A stretch of DNA of 64,000 nt from Blastobasis lacticolella (GCA_905147135.1 LR990046.1:16460501-16524500); one strand, 5' to 3'; shown: positions 24,224-36,836, numbered from the stretch's first letter. Notes: generated from the letters alone by a model not told the origin. Program-made: numbers and translations.

Positions 24224-24612
24224 TTAGGAATATTTAACAAAAGTTCCTTCATCAGGTTTCCTTTTCATTTTACATCTACTCCCACGAATAAGAGTAGCAC
24301 ACTCCCAAAGAGGTATGGAGCTAACAATGAAAGGCCACTCTTGTTGCTCAGAGCTCAATAGATCTGTAGATGTACAAGGCCTTGGTGAACAGTAGACTGA
24401 CTGTTCTCTCAAACAGGCTCCCACATCAAAAGATGTGGACGGTGTTGAGAGGTGGTCAGCATAAAACTCATCAAAGTTCTCATAACGGGGGCACATTGGG
24501 TTGTGGAAGAGCTTAGCACATCAACATATGGATGTAGCTCTTGCGGGGGGTGCTTGTGCAGGGCAAAATTGGATTTGGCAAAATCTACAACCTAAAACAC
24601 CTATTTAGCATT
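24224..24612 (-). pseudogene. Open coding-like stretch upstream of the P-type transposase
   Basis: Minus strand has an open reading of about 90 residues (24496-24224: YENFDEFYADHLSTPSTSF onward). In another frame an exon-like start follows an acceptor (GGTGTTTTAG then GTTGTAGATTTTGCC). It may be the region between a THAP domain and the transposase core of the same element, since it lies just upstream in the same orientation. I do not recognise its sequence, and there is no visible THAP C2CH zinc finger. Confidence 0.3.
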
Positions 24613-24829
24613 AGAATTAAGTGAGGTCGGTTGGAGTGTAGCAAAGGGGGCGCTGAGGAAAAAAGACTTGTAAAATTGTGAGGTCAATTCTGGACAAAGC
24701 CTCTTGGAACTTGGAGGTTTAAGATAACGCAAACGCAAATCCTTTTAGGTTTATATTTGCAGTAAAGGGTTAATAATGTTTACCTAACTTATGAAGCAAT
24801 AAATATTGAAATCTAAACAATTAAGCAAC

Positions 24830-24895
24830 TTTGGGGTGGAGTATTGATAGAAGAGGCCTATGCCCAGCAGTGGGGATGATGATGATGATGATAGT
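24830..24895 (+). mobile_element. RTE-like LINE 3' tail with (GAT)n
   Basis: GAAGAGGCCTATGCCCAGCA then GTGGG(GATGAT)n; the last 60 bases of the same LINE family. Confidence 0.55.
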
Positions 24896-26194
24896 ATCGT
24901 TTTATAGCAATATCGTCAGGAGCGAAATGACGGACTTACACAAACACGCTTACGTGTTTTAATTTATTATTATACTGGCTACGATGATAGTCGAGCAAGA
25001 ATCGACAATGGTTTATCCATACCTGTAAACGAGAACTATTTGTGTACGGGATTGCAAACAATCTAGAATTAGATTGAAGTTTCACCAACTTTTGTTAAAC
25101 GGAGGATTGAATGGAAAAATCAAAGGGAAATACTCACAAAATCAAAATACATACAGAATTACAGAAGGGCCGTAAATACACTTAATACGAACACGAACAC
25201 AAAGCACATAATTAAAACGCTAAACGCACTGCAAATTTATCACTTCACACACAAACCTAATTTCACTGAACTCTTCAATAACTATTATTAATTAAAAAAT
25301 TGAAAATGCTTAGGAGAGAAAATAGCGTCGGTCGCGTCACAGCGGCAGACAAAGTACACAAATTGGATTGAACTAGTTTAGTTTGAATAATAACCGTCGT
25401 TTTACATTAAAGAGCCGTCATCACTTGGCGCCAACGCGGAAAAATCGCCATATTGTTTCTTCTGTAGATAAAATTTTTTCTGTATGCATTGTTTAGTCGG
25501 TCGTCAGTTGTTTTCTCACAAGCAACTACTACAGTTGATTCTAATCCTTACAAAGTAAACAATAAAGTCGCTTTTCATTTATCGTCGTGCACGGGATGGG
25601 GGGAAAGGGACACATTTTTTTTAGTATGAGTAAATAGAGATGGAGACATCCTAGTTTATTTTTCCAGAGCTCTATTGTACACATCAAGGCAATGTAAGTT
25701 GGACAGCCCTGATAAGCACTCTTCGACGAGTCTGTTTGAATGTCAGTAAAGAATGTCGTTTATTTATTTATTTCCTTAAATACCATGGAGGGCCGTAAAG
25801 GCCTCCGGATAAACTTTACGATTCGCGTTACGATGTAAATTCCATGCACATTGAATCGCAAATTTCTTTGTAACACAAGCGAAAGGGAGCAATGTGCGTA
25901 CTGCCCAATTCTTGCTGGGTATCCCATTTTCCCGCTTTTTGCAGACGAGAAGTGAATGGGTTTTCGTTACGTTTGCCCCGTTTTTATTTGTTTTTCACTG
26001 CTTTTCTTATCCGTAGGTGTTGAGGTAATATTCAAACGCTTAATACGCTGTCGCCAATATAATGAAATGGTATGTTTGACTTTATTTATAATTATCTTAG
26101 TTCCAATTTATGGAGTGTAAGATATTTATTTATTTTTCAGTTTATTGTACACATGAAACATTGAGGAAAAATATTGTTGCAGCACTGTTGCCGC
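24896..26194. other. No gene seen
   Basis: 25320-25480 has a GC-rich promoter-like stretch (GCGTCGGTCGCGTCACAGCG, GGCGCCAACGCGG) but no exon I can support. 25760-25960 (ATACCATGGAGGGCCGTAAA) looks like repeat text. Confidence 0.3.
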
Positions 26195-26514
26195 CAGCCC
26201 CCTGAGTCGCACTGTCCACTCTCCATTACCCACTGCCGAGGACGCCAGTTCTAGAAAGAGGCTCAAGTACGCTTTCTTGGAGAAGCACGGCTATTTTGTG
26301 CCGGTGGCCGTTAAGATTTGGGCTGTTGGGTGTTGGAGAGTTGGAGTCTAAGAGCTTTGTGAGGAAATAGGTCGTAGGCTCGGGGATATCACGGGTGACT
26401 CCCGCTCCAGGTCATTCATGGTGCAGAGGTTGGCCATTGCGATTCATCGCGGTAATGCGGCGAGCGTGATGAGCACCTTGGCGCCGGGTGCGGTCAGGGG
26501 TGAATCATTTGCCT
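26195..26514 (+). pseudogene. Retroelement ORF C-terminal remnant
   Basis: Plus strand reads RKRLKYAFLEKHGYFVPVAV, a stop, then GRRLGDITGDSRS and QRLAIAIHRGNAASVMST, ending TGA at 26512-26514. The (FVPVAVET, GDPRS, RGNAASV) order recurs at the C-terminus of retroelement polymerase ORFs; I am unsure which clade. One in-frame stop shows it is dead. Confidence 0.5.
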
Positions 26515-26648
26515 GACAAAGATATTTGTTAATATAGTATTATGTTTCTAGAATATAGTGGTTGGTCTGTTTGAGTTGACATTTTGTATAAAAATTTATA
26601 TTTATTTAACACTTTGTGTTGTCACTTCATGATGGAACTCCATTATTA

Positions 26649-26819
26649 TGAATTAAATCACTTTTTGTACACTAGTTCCACTTTATTATACAATTTTATT
26701 AAATTGCAACCGGTTTCGAATTACTCATCTTCAGGCAATTGCCTAATAAAGTGGAAATAAAGTGCCTAATAAAATTGTATAATAAAGTGGAACTAGTGTA
26801 CAAAAAGTGATTTAATTCA
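26649..26819. repeat. Perfect 53-bp-arm inverted repeat (foldback)
   Basis: 26649-26701 and 26767-26819 are exact complements, separated by 65 bases. The loop on the minus strand contains CCTGAAGATGAGTAATTCGA followed by AACCGG. A transcript would form a long stable hairpin. No terminal duplication seen. The element class is unknown to me. Confidence 0.85.
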
Positions 26820-27770
26820 AAATTTATATTGTTTGGTTTTTTGTTTTACTAAGTATTGAAAACTACCTGCTATGTTATTCTCTAAGACAACATTAATGAG
26901 CTCACCGATGAAACATTACATCGTTGCGATCAAGGTGTGTCTAAGAGAATCACACCCCTGCCCATCTTATTTGTTTTTACTGTCATAATGTCAATTGTCA
27001 TAATGTCTCGTTGTTTATATATTTTCTATGATAATTAATTCCACTACATGTTTACTTCACAATATAATAGAGCTAACCACAGAACTAAACTAACACAAAA
27101 CAACAGTTAAATTGTTATTCTCATTTCATAGTTTAAGGTTCTAGCCATTCTGCCTTTTAGATGTTCGTGTAAATAGTGAAATTCGCATAAAATATAGTAC
27201 TTTTTGAAGCAACAATAATATCCGAGCAGACATTAAATAGACAGACAACGAGGGTGACCTTTTTCATTCTAGGGCTACAAAATACACGTGTTCAGATTTA
27301 GCAATAAGATGGACAAGGAAAATAAATGAAGGATTCGCCTAAAAGCGTCCAAAGTACACGTAAACCGGTGAACGAATAACTATATAAATCTGCAGAAAAT
27401 CCGACGAAATCCCTTTCGCACATCTGTGTACTTATTGCCGTCCAACCCTGAGACTATCGCCTTTGTAAGACTGACAGGTAGAATTACATGGTTGACGTGC
27501 ATGTAATAGAGTGTGCGACATGGTGACAGCCGGTGTTACAAACATCTATAAGCTGTTACTGTTTACTATCAGACCATGCACTTTGTTGTTTGTTGTTGCA
27601 GTTTTACTTATTGGCACTACAGCGTCTAAATCTCGCGAACGCGCCGTGAATGCACCGCTCGCGCACATTTCTTGTTCGCATGCTGCACGCGCGCCGTTCG
27701 CGCGAATGTCCCACGAGCGGCACGCGGTTCGCACGCACAAGCAATCACAATTAGAAGCCGAAGTTAGTCA
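26820..27770. other. No gene seen
   Basis: AT-rich until 27500. At 27640-27760 a CpG- and CGCG-rich block (GCGAACGCGCCGTGAATGCA) carries open frames on both strands, which usually reflects composition rather than coding. Confidence 0.3.
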
Positions 27771-28106
27771 GTCATCTTGTCGTTAATGGCTCAGGGTCCG
27801 CCTTGAGCATGATCCAAGATTTGGCGATCAGGTAATTACAGTGGAGCGACTACAATCTGACCTCCGTGACCCTGCTACCAGGGGAACCTGACCAGATTGG
27901 ATCATGGTTACAAATTCAGTTGCCTGATTTTGCAGGTTTCATCACGATGTTTTCCCTTACCGTAAGAGCATCGGTTAGTATTCATATTCAACTAATGTAC
28001 ATAACTCAGAAAAGAGTCATTGGTACATGACCGCAACGGGATTCAAACCCGGTACCTCTCGCTTACGAGTTGGATACTCAACCGCCCGGCTACCGACCGA
28101 CGCTCT
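27771..28106 (-). mobile_element. SINE family A, full length
   Basis: From CATCTTGTCGTTAATGGCTC to CCGGCTACCGACCGACGCTC. Head has box B complement GGGATTCAAACCCGGTACCT. Confidence 0.75.
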
Positions 28107-28144
28107 GAGTGAGAAGCTGAAGTGACATAACAAAACTCTAGTAA

Positions 28145-28365
28145 AAAGCTTGACCCGGGTTAAGGATTCGCTCTGTAATCAGAGCAAGGTTAATATAGGC
28201 AGGTATAATATAGGACTTGACCAGGATCTAGGCTTTACCCGGGTCAAGGATTGACTGCTTGACCTGGCTTGACCAGGGTCCAGGCCTGATCCGGGTCAAG
28301 AGTTGGCTCTGTTTGACCTGGAGATAGACCTGGGTCCAGTCGTAACCCGGGTCAGATAAGATTAG
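28145..28365. repeat. Degenerate GACCCGGGTCAAG minisatellite
   Basis: At least five imperfect units built from TTGACC(C/A)(G)GG(T)C and AGGATT(G)GCTCTG. Many units are themselves palindromic (GACCCGGGTC). No coding potential. Confidence 0.6.
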
Positions 28366-30740
28366 ATAAATCTGTGGCACTGTATGCGCGCGGCCCGCTC
28401 GTTAGTTGTGCGTTCGAGGCGCACCAAAAACTGTTCACAAGCACTTTTGCGTGATGTAGACGCTTCCTATTGTAACTTTTTGTAAATAAAATTAATTGCT
28501 GTTAAGCTGTAGTATAAATAAATATTTATTTATTTAAATTTTCATGGTAGACATTAAGACCTTCTAGATACAAAATTGCACCTTTCTTACAGATTGGCAG
28601 TATATTCGCTACTGCTAGAAAACGAGAATACAAAGTTTCATAGGTAAAGCTAAAAACCTATTATGGACGTGTTAAATCGCAAACAGGTTCCTCAGACAAT
28701 GAACTAATTTTTCTTTGATTCGCCTTAAGTAAAACCCTTAAAAAGTATGTTTTACGACGTAAAAACGGATGTAGCGCTCGTCCATAATGCCGATCACTTA
28801 CCTTCATGCCTCATATTATGTGATGCTAGCTGTGTAATGGGCGGAATAAAGCCTATTTTTGTCATGCCACTATAACGTTACACTGTCCTACGTACAGTGC
28901 CAGGTTTAGTTAATAAAGAAAACACAAAGATTCAGGGTAATGGGTTCTAATATTTCAGTCCGGAAACTAGCTACATACATTGAAGTTAAAAAATAATCTA
29001 TGTAAAGCACAAAAGTTCCGAAAAGAGTCAACTCCACATAACCTTAGTCCAGGCAGGATCACTGAATTCACTTGGATTTCACTAAAGCAAGCCGCAAAAT
29101 ACCATTTGCAGACTGACTAGGCGACTATATTAGTTTGAGAATTTCAGAGAGAATTATTTGATGGAGCCATGTGCATTTTTTGGTAACCGTTCACATGTAT
29201 TTTTATTTACTTCTTGTAAATAGCTTCTTCTTTGTTAAAATACTGATCTACCTTCTAGTTTGAAGGCTGGGATAACTCTGCCCACTCCTTAGCTGCACTC
29301 TCTAACCAAGGCTCGGGTCTTCACTTAAACACGTTCGAGAACGATTTGGCACAAAAGGAGATAAAGTCTTGATGGTCAGTACTCATAGTCAACCTAGCTT
29401 CTGCTGAGCAATAAAACTGGTTCTTTTGAAATGCATGTACTTAATAGCATGAAAAATCCTTCTACTTTTTTCATTTCAGACTCCCAGACATCAGTCTGCA
29501 TTTATTTTTGTAGTCATCTATTTCAAATTTATGATAGCCACCGTCTTTTTCGTGGCCAACAAGTAGGAATCAAATCTTCCCCATCATGGCATCGATATAT
29601 GGTTTGTCACTGCTTGATAACTTTAAAATAATTTGTAAACAATATAAATATTAGATATAAAAACTATTATATTAGATATTATAAATATTGTCTCCAAGGC
29701 CAAAAGGAAACAAATTCACAAAATAACAAAACAAGTACGTCTAGAAATACATAATTCGTATACCATTTAAAATCATGGTCCCATCCAAATAAACATAGTA
29801 CCCTTTTTTTCAGAACATTATATAATAAATTGGAGAGCCATTAAAGCCTGAAGGGTTAAACCCAAGGACATACCAACAAAAACCGTAAAAACTATTACAC
29901 TAAAATTGAAAATAAATGTTTCTACGAGCTACAGTTATTTGAAAAGGAATCTTTATAACTGTAAGTACACAAATAATCAATCGTCAGGGCAAGACCCTAC
30001 ACCACTTGAAAAGCCGCATAATGGTGAGTAGCAGGCATAAGAGGACTGACCTTCACTGACTCTGTGGACCCACAGAAGCATTTGCCAATTCCAACCATTA
30101 ACCTAACAGCTGGTAAACTTTACAACAACACCAGTACAGTTAGCAAAGTCATCTGTAACCCGTTCGGTGGAGGGACAGCAAAAACAAGAATCCAGTATGG
30201 GAAACACATTAACCAACTCGGTGAAAAGGGTGCGTGATTTGGCGTTTATTTAGAGCAAGGTAGCCAAAGCATGAAGGGTACAAATTATTGGTGAACGAGA
30301 ATTTAGTTTACATTTATGGGGTTTATTAATTATAACCTGGTCACTGTTAGGTTTGGCTTTGAAAATTATGGATACGAAAGTAGTACAAAAACGAAAATCA
30401 TTAGTTGTTCATTATCGCTTCACTGACGGCATTTTTATTTTCGAACTTTCGCGCGTGCATATACTGTTCATAGTCGTTTTATAGTTATTTGTTCCACTTG
30501 GCCACTGTTTCTTTCAAAAACCTTCAGTGTCTAAAGCAGTTTTACTGGCTTCAAACCATACAAGTAACCCGAATAATGCTTAGGTACACTACAATTAACC
30601 TCTGCCCTGTGAAACCTTTAAAGATATCGCGACGTGTACCGCACATGCACTTCAACTTACAAATCTTGATTATTTGGCCCAATGTTTAAAGGCACATCCA
30701 AACGTTATTTATAAATTACTGTAAGTAGGTATTATAAAAA
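28366..30740. other. No gene seen
   Basis: After a short GC-rich patch (28380-28440) the stretch is AT-rich, with no recognised coding block or repeat. Confidence 0.35.
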
Positions 30741-30893
30741 GAAGACGCAGCATGGGTGGTCCGACTAGGTGGAGCGACGACCTGGTAAAGATAGTATGTA
30801 CCAGCTGGATGCGGAAGGCACAACACCGACCTTTGTGCGGCCTTTCTTTGGTGGACGCCTATGCCCTGCAGTGGGCGTCTTTCGGCTGATGAT
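30741..30893 (+). mobile_element. RTE-like LINE 3' tail
   Basis: Contains GAAGACGCAGCATGGGTGGT, GGAGCGACGACCTGGTAAAG and GTGGACGCCTATGCCCTGCA, ending in GGGCGTCTTTCGGCTGATGA. Confidence 0.6.
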
Positions 30894-31736
30894 TTTTCCG
30901 TTGATAAAAATAACTTCAATTTAGTTTTTGTTAAATTAGGTACCTATGAAAAAAGAGTTTGGATTATCCAAATTAGATTTGAATTAAAAGCCGTAAGTCA
31001 TGAGCAGTAAAACTAAATTAAGTCATCAAAAATACTAAAATTTTCGTTTTTATCACTTGAGAATAACTCACAAAATGTATATTTACCCTAGTTAAATTTC
31101 GAAAACGCTTAAGTAAACCACTAAAATTAATGTATGAACCTCAACAAAGTCCAGTGAACTTGTAAGTAATTAGTGGAATTCGGGGTTTCATTAATGTTTG
31201 TTCCAGTGATCCCACTTTGTATCCTTTGAATGCCCGACAACCTTTCCCGAACACAACCGCATTGTTCACAAATATAATGACCGGCTACGTAGCCATTCTG
31301 TAAATCTAAACTGTGTATTAAAAAGAAAATATTTGTTTTTTTTTTGGATTTCATAAAGATTACATAAACTTATAATTATGTTTAGATATAAACAAAATAT
31401 TTACAGAGACCACAAATACATTAAAATATAAAAAAATAAAAAAGTCATCCACGTCGCTGCCGCCGGAATGGTGCCCAGAAAGCTGGCTGCGTTGCCTCGT
31501 TGAATAGCCAAACTTATCCACTGTCAGTGGAACGAGCGAGCTCTTCGCTCACCTGTGGCGACTATTAGCTTTTTTGGTATTTTATTGTAAAACGGCTGCG
31601 GCATACGGTTGAAATATGAAGTCCTGGGCTAAGCTTTTTTTTCATTAAGTTGCTACCTGTCAAGGCAACCGATTAAAAAAAATTCAGTTAAGTATAGAAG
31701 TCAGAGAGCGATTAACATAAGCATAGCATTAACTTT
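30894..31736. other. No gene; one repeat block
   Basis: 31450-31560 (GCTGCCGCCGGAATGGTGCC, CAAACTTATCCACTGTCAGT, GAACGAGCGAGCTCTTCGCT) reads like a common lepidopteran retroelement fragment; the family was not determined. Confidence 0.35.
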
Positions 31737-31955
31737 GACGACCTGAGTGATTCAGTTGGTTAACATGTCGGTCTGCCACGCAGAGGTCCCGGTTTCGATA
31801 CCCGGCCGAGCAAAAATTTAAGTTATGATTTTTAATTTCTGTTACGAATATTTAACTAAAAGTATATAAGAAATTTATTAGTTATCTAACACCCATGACA
31901 AAAGCTTTGCTAACTTTGGGGATAGGCGGCGCTGTGTGAATTGTCCACGCATATT
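31737..31955 (+). mobile_element. SINE family B, full length
   Basis: GACGACCTGAGTGATTCAGT through GGATAGGCGGCGCTGTGTGA; box B GGTTTCGATACCCGG. Confidence 0.75.
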
Positions 31956-32597
31956 TTTTTTTTATACCAGTTGACAAGATGTAACAGCGAACAAATGTTT
32001 GTAAAGTGAGTCGCATAGCAGGACGTAGCTGACATATTTTAAAATCTATACTTAGGTACAATACAAGATAATAAGTGCATCACTGCATTAGCTGGCCTAA
32101 GAACTCATCATTGACCCACGGATTTTTTTATTTATCCCACTGAACGGATTTAACTGTCTCGGAAACCGATTGGCATGCCGCGGCAGTGTAGAATATTTTG
32201 TGAAAATTATTATAAAACTTCTTAGCAAACCCACAACAAAAACTTAAAAATACCAGGCATCAAACTCTTCCATCACGAACAGCTTGTAAGACAAAAATAT
32301 CATAGTACTCGTAGCTGTGAAAGCGTCGCCGTGGGATTCCCCTTGCATATTTTTCTCCAGCAAACTATATGAAAGTCACATCAAGTTCCCACTGGGCCAT
32401 TCTGCGCTATCACTGTTTCCCAGGCAACCGCAGACCAGCCAGCCCGTCGTAGTCACAATGGACTATTCTAACTTTTTGTCGTGAATTCAATGAACGCCTC
32501 GTCGTCCCAATGGGCATTCCAGAAAAATAGTGTCTCGAAAAATTTGTACTTTTGAAAGCATCATACTCCTAAAGTATAAAAGTTGGAAATATGCTGG

Positions 32598-32728
32598 TTC
32601 ATCATCATCAACATATCAGCCAGAAGACGCCCACTGCTGGGCATAGGCCTCCCCCAGAGATCTCCACAAAGACCGGTCCTGTGCTTTCTGCATCCAGCTG
32701 GTACCTGCGATCCTTACCAGGTCTATAT
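32598..32728 (-). mobile_element. RTE-like LINE 3' tail
   Basis: Minus-strand copy: ATCATCATCAACATATCAGC at the tail side, then GACGCCCACTGCTGGGCATA and CTGGTACCTGCGATCCTTAC. Confidence 0.6.
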
Positions 32729-33194
32729 GCTGGTTATATCGTTGTAAAGATCCATTTAGCGGCAATACAAATATGTTTGAAATATGCTTCCCCAACCTCC
32801 CACTATCTCGTCATAGACCGCGGAAGTGAGCACTGAATATGAAGTATCGTGCGAATTTAATGGTGATGTAGTTGCAGGAAAAAGCTAGTGTACGTATATA
32901 ATGCTATATAGTATATCTAAATGAATAAAATTGGAATTAGGTATTTTGACATAGTTTACCTACTAAACTATAAATAAAAACTTGTAATTGCCTAGCTATA
33001 CAAAACAAAAGATGTTATCTTTGATACCAGGTAACTTTTCCGTAACTCGGAAAATTTAAAATATGAATGAAATGTGAAAGCACAAGCAATACCCAGTACT
33101 AAATTAATGTTCAAATATCATTTCGTTACCGTTGAAATATAATATGTATTAAAAAGCACACGCCACGCGCCTGAGAGGTCTGAGCATCCAATCG

Positions 33195-33509
33195 TTGTCA
33201 AGAGCCGACTCTTCAGGCTCAGGTGAGCAATTCAAACCGGATCGACCTGGTTTTACTTCATTTACCGGCGCAATGACACGCATAGTGGGGTCTACGGCGA
33301 ACTTTGGCCGTTTCCTTGCTGCTTCTGCCGGTGATGATTCTGTCAAGCCTGAGAAACCCGGATGGGAGACACCGTTTTATCTATTTCTGCAAGCAACGTT
33401 GCTTGCGTTTTCCGTTATGAAGGTTAGGGCCACAAGTAAGGAGCCTAATACTGACTATAAAAAAGTAGTACAAAAATTAAGAATCCCGACTGCCATTGTA
33501 AGTAAATAG
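33195..33509 (+). other. Open frame of 104 codons, unidentified
   Basis: Plus strand is open (MSRADSSGSGEQFKPDRPGF onward). The opposite strand is also open over 65 codons (AEAARKRPKFAVDPTMR). GC is higher than around it. It might be ORF1-like retroelement text. I recognise no domain and would not call a gene. Confidence 0.2.
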
Positions 33510-33814
33510 GTGTATTAAGTGCAAAGTTTAGTTTAATTTAAACTTGAAATTTTAAATATGCCAGTTGGGCATATGACATCAGTAACCAGACTGTACTTAG
33601 GTAACCTTTCATCATCTTCCGAGCGGTAAGTCCCGGCTTCTGCCATTGCCCACTTTCCGACTCCTTCATCTCCACTTCGCCCGGCCTTGGGCTTTATCGC
33701 GTCGTCGTCGTTTGACGTGCATCGTTGCCTGAATATGCTCTTACATAAGTCCTGGAACTGAAACGTGGCCGCTCACTGTGGGCCTTATAAGAAAGCTCAC
33801 TGTTACCCATAGGG

Positions 33815-33980
33815 CAATGAAAAGACCTATGCTCGGAGTTTATTTGCGCGATCGAATTAGAAATGAGGAGATCCGCGAACCAAGGTCACCGACATAGCTC
33901 TAAAGATTGCTAGACTGAAGTGGCAATGGGCAGGGCACATAGCACAAAGAACAGATGGCCGATGCGTCAGTAAAGTTGGA
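33815..33980 (+). mobile_element. RTE-like LINE ORF2 fragment
   Basis: Plus strand encodes GVYLRDRIRNEEI followed, after a small frameshift, by TDIALKIARLKWQWAGHIAQ and RTDGRC. The LKWQWAGHIARRTDGRW motif is typical of RTE-type ORF2 in Lepidoptera. Confidence 0.6.
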
Positions 33981-34879
33981 TGGTTTCAAGATTCACTCTC
34001 CAGCTACCCATGTACCCTGTTTTGGTGATGTTCAGCTGTAAACTAACCCTAGCTCTTCCTACCACATGTCCTTTCTTCTTCAATACCTTAAACAAGTGGG
34101 ATGTCATCAGCGTACCTATTCCATGAGCCATGGTGGCGTGTCCGGAATTTCAGCTGAGGTATGAGAGACTCGGCGTGGAGAGATCCGACATAGCGAGACT
34201 TGTCGTTGCGGGTATAAATAATTCTTGTTATAATAATTCTCTGTTGAATTCACCTTTCACTGTCACCTTTGTTTAGTCCTAATTGAAAATTCCCTGCATT
34301 TGTAGCGAGAGCTTTCAAAAAGTTTGTTGAGTAGGCCCCTGGCATTATGCTGGCTTCTTTGAATTATGCAAATGATTCGTTACTTATGCCACTATCTGAA
34401 GTTAGTAGTTTATGTTATGAAGGTTTTCTTTAAATTATAAAATACTTGGAAAATCGACGCACTGTTTAGATGCTTGTTACATAGTCTGTATTGTAGGTAC
34501 GTAGAGGGTATTCGTAGGAGGTATGTATATTATTTACGTCTATAGTAATTAGTAGTTAGTAAGATAATATAGTAATTAGTAAGAAAAAAATTGATTGATT
34601 GTTTGTACTCGTAATGGATTAACTCAAAAACTACTTAACACATTAATACACTTTATTCATATATTGCTTGACGGTGCAGTGTCGGTGGAAGATTACTGGG
34701 CCCACTAAAAACCATCGTTGTCATACGTATCAAGCGGCCACATCGGGCGCGGATCCAGGGGGGGTCAGCACCGACTCTGACTCACAATCGCCCACGGTTT
34801 TATGAACCGAAAGGTCAAAAATTCGATCCATGCCATCAGTTTTGTCACCTCATTCACCAATCTTTCAATACCTAAAATT

Positions 34880-35460
34880 ACGAGCGTAGCTACGCTCGCT
34901 CAACATTCATTCATTCATTCATTTTAACAATCACCCCAGCTTTTAAGAACTACAATGTTAAAAGTTTCTAATTCAATAATTTTAATTTCTTTTATTGTCT
35001 TATTACAATCAGCATCACACATCATCACAGCACCTATGCTGAAATGTCAAAAATTTCGAGCTCGGTCTGCTCGCTTATTCATTTATTGCTCACCCCAGCT
35101 TTTAAGACTCAAAATATTAAAAATAATTCACAGATTTCAGTTACTGTTCTTACCTTTCACCAAGCTCATTGCGGTCGCTTATTCCTTAATTTCCCTAAGT
35201 TGCTTTTGTAAAGATCACCCATTGCTGTTAAAACCCAAAATATCTAATATTTCAACCCAAAATGTCAAAAATTTCGAAGTTGCTTCGCTCGCTCATTCAT
35301 AGGTTTCAGATACTTTTCGTATCATTCACCTAGCTCGATGCGGTTATTTATTGATATTATTCATTGATTTAATTAAATTACCATTGTGAGGGTTACCCAT
35401 TGCAGTTAAGACCAAAAATGTCTAAAATCTAATATCATGTCTTGCTCGCTTCATAAATAA
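34880..35460 (+). repeat. Degenerate tandem repeat (TCGCTCATTCATT / CACCCCAGCTTTTAAGA)
   Basis: Three to four diverged units with (ATTC)n, CACCCCAGCTTTTAAGA, AAAATGTCAAAAATTTCG and TCGCTCGCTCATTCAT. The 115-codon open frame at 34955-35302 runs through these units and is not a convincing gene. Confidence 0.5.
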
Positions 35461-35720
35461 AATAAATATTCGTGGACAATTTCACACAGCGCCATCTAGC
35501 CCCAAACTAAGCAAAGCTTGTACTATGGGTGCTAGATAACTGATATACAACTTAAATACTTTTTATTTTAAATACATACTTGTTATACATAGAACACCCA
35601 GACCCGTAACAGAAATTAAAATTCATCATTTCAATTTCTGCCCGGCCGGGAATCGAACCCGGGTCCTCTTGCGTAGCAGACCGGCGGCATATTGACCATT
35701 GAACCACTCAGGTCGTCCGG
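35461..35720 (-). mobile_element. SINE family B, full length
   Basis: From AATAAATATTCGTGGACAAT to CCATTGAACCACTCAGGTCG, with box B complement GGGAATCGAACCCGGGTCCT. Confidence 0.8.
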
Positions 35721-36497
35721 TTAAGTATAAGTGGGATCTTCAAAAAGCTCATTGGTAGGTACGTGGCAGTACCGAGGATCAATTGAACTCGCCTCTCGTT
35801 CCTCTCGCTTAAGCCTCGGTCACACGCAGCGATTTATAGTTGCTACATTAAGCCAGCGAAAATTAGCTTCGAGTGAACGTGCTCTAGCTAAAAATCCCTG
35901 ACCGAAAAATAGCCGCTATAAAACTGAACATGTTAATTTTTATAGCAGCGAAAATTAGCCTGGACATATACACATTCACGTGGGACAGGACAGTTATTAA
36001 AATTATCTCAAGTAAAATTGGTCCTCAAAGAAACTTTTTTTGACTTCGATGGTTTTTTACTCTTTTCTGTGTTTAGGCTTGTGACTACGTAGTGTTTCTA
36101 TACTAATTCTGAAAGATCAGCACAGGCCAACCGAATCACTTGTCTTATTAGTCGATGACTCACCACAGACGATATTTCGACTAAATAGCTAGATTCAAAT
36201 GAGGTTTGTAGCTGCATGTAGTCGATAAAGGTGTCTCGAAAGTGGTTATACTTACCGAATATTGTTTAATCGAAAAGTAATTATGTCCAAAAAAAATTAT
36301 AATTCTAATGTAGCCTACGTATAAAATTACTTGGCATAATATTATAATAATATGTCAAGCGAACATGTTTTTTAATATTATTATTATTCCAAAACATATA
36401 TGTACTTTGATTGATAAAGCTAATTTCATGTTTTACTTATTTTGCTTTAGTGGCTCATGTGGTACAAGTATTCTGTACGATATTATATTCTATAGAG

Positions 36498-36836
36498 CAG
36501 GGATGGCGAACCAATGCCACGCGTGCTACAGATGACACGCGCCAAAATATCATGACACGACCCTACACTTTCAGTCTAGTTAAATATGGATTAAAAATTT
36601 TATCGAAAAGGAAATAGTGAAACAGAAAGACTTTCGGGCAATAATAACACAAAATACTTATTTAGTTGACCGAAAGATTAAATATTGTGCTTATAAGTCA
36701 TTGTTTTCAGAAATGAATAACGTTATAAATTCGCATTAAAACTTTTTATCCATACATCACCATCAAGATTCTTTAATGGCACGTCATGGTCATATTGTTT
36801 GCACGTTGCATGGCCAACAAAGGTTGGCCATCCCTG
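36498..36836. mobile_element. Non-autonomous hAT element with 8-bp target duplication
   Basis: Ends CAGGGATGGCGAACCAA and TTGGCCATCCCTG, flanked by identical CTATAGAG at 36490-36497 and 36837-36844. CAGGG termini and an 8-bp duplication are hallmarks of hAT transposons. The 339-bp body has no transposase. Confidence 0.85.

Noticed and set aside
26702..26766. Bona fide hammerhead ribozyme
   Set aside because: Core spacing is off by one base and stems I/III were not convincingly closed; kept only as a finding to test.
27511..27786. 91-codon open frame with hydrophobic segment and Arg/His/Ala-rich tail
   Set aside because: CpG-rich composition opens frames on both strands; the end lies in a SINE.
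34955..35302. 115-codon open frame with hydrophobic start
   Set aside because: It overlaps degenerate tandem repeats and has low-complexity composition.
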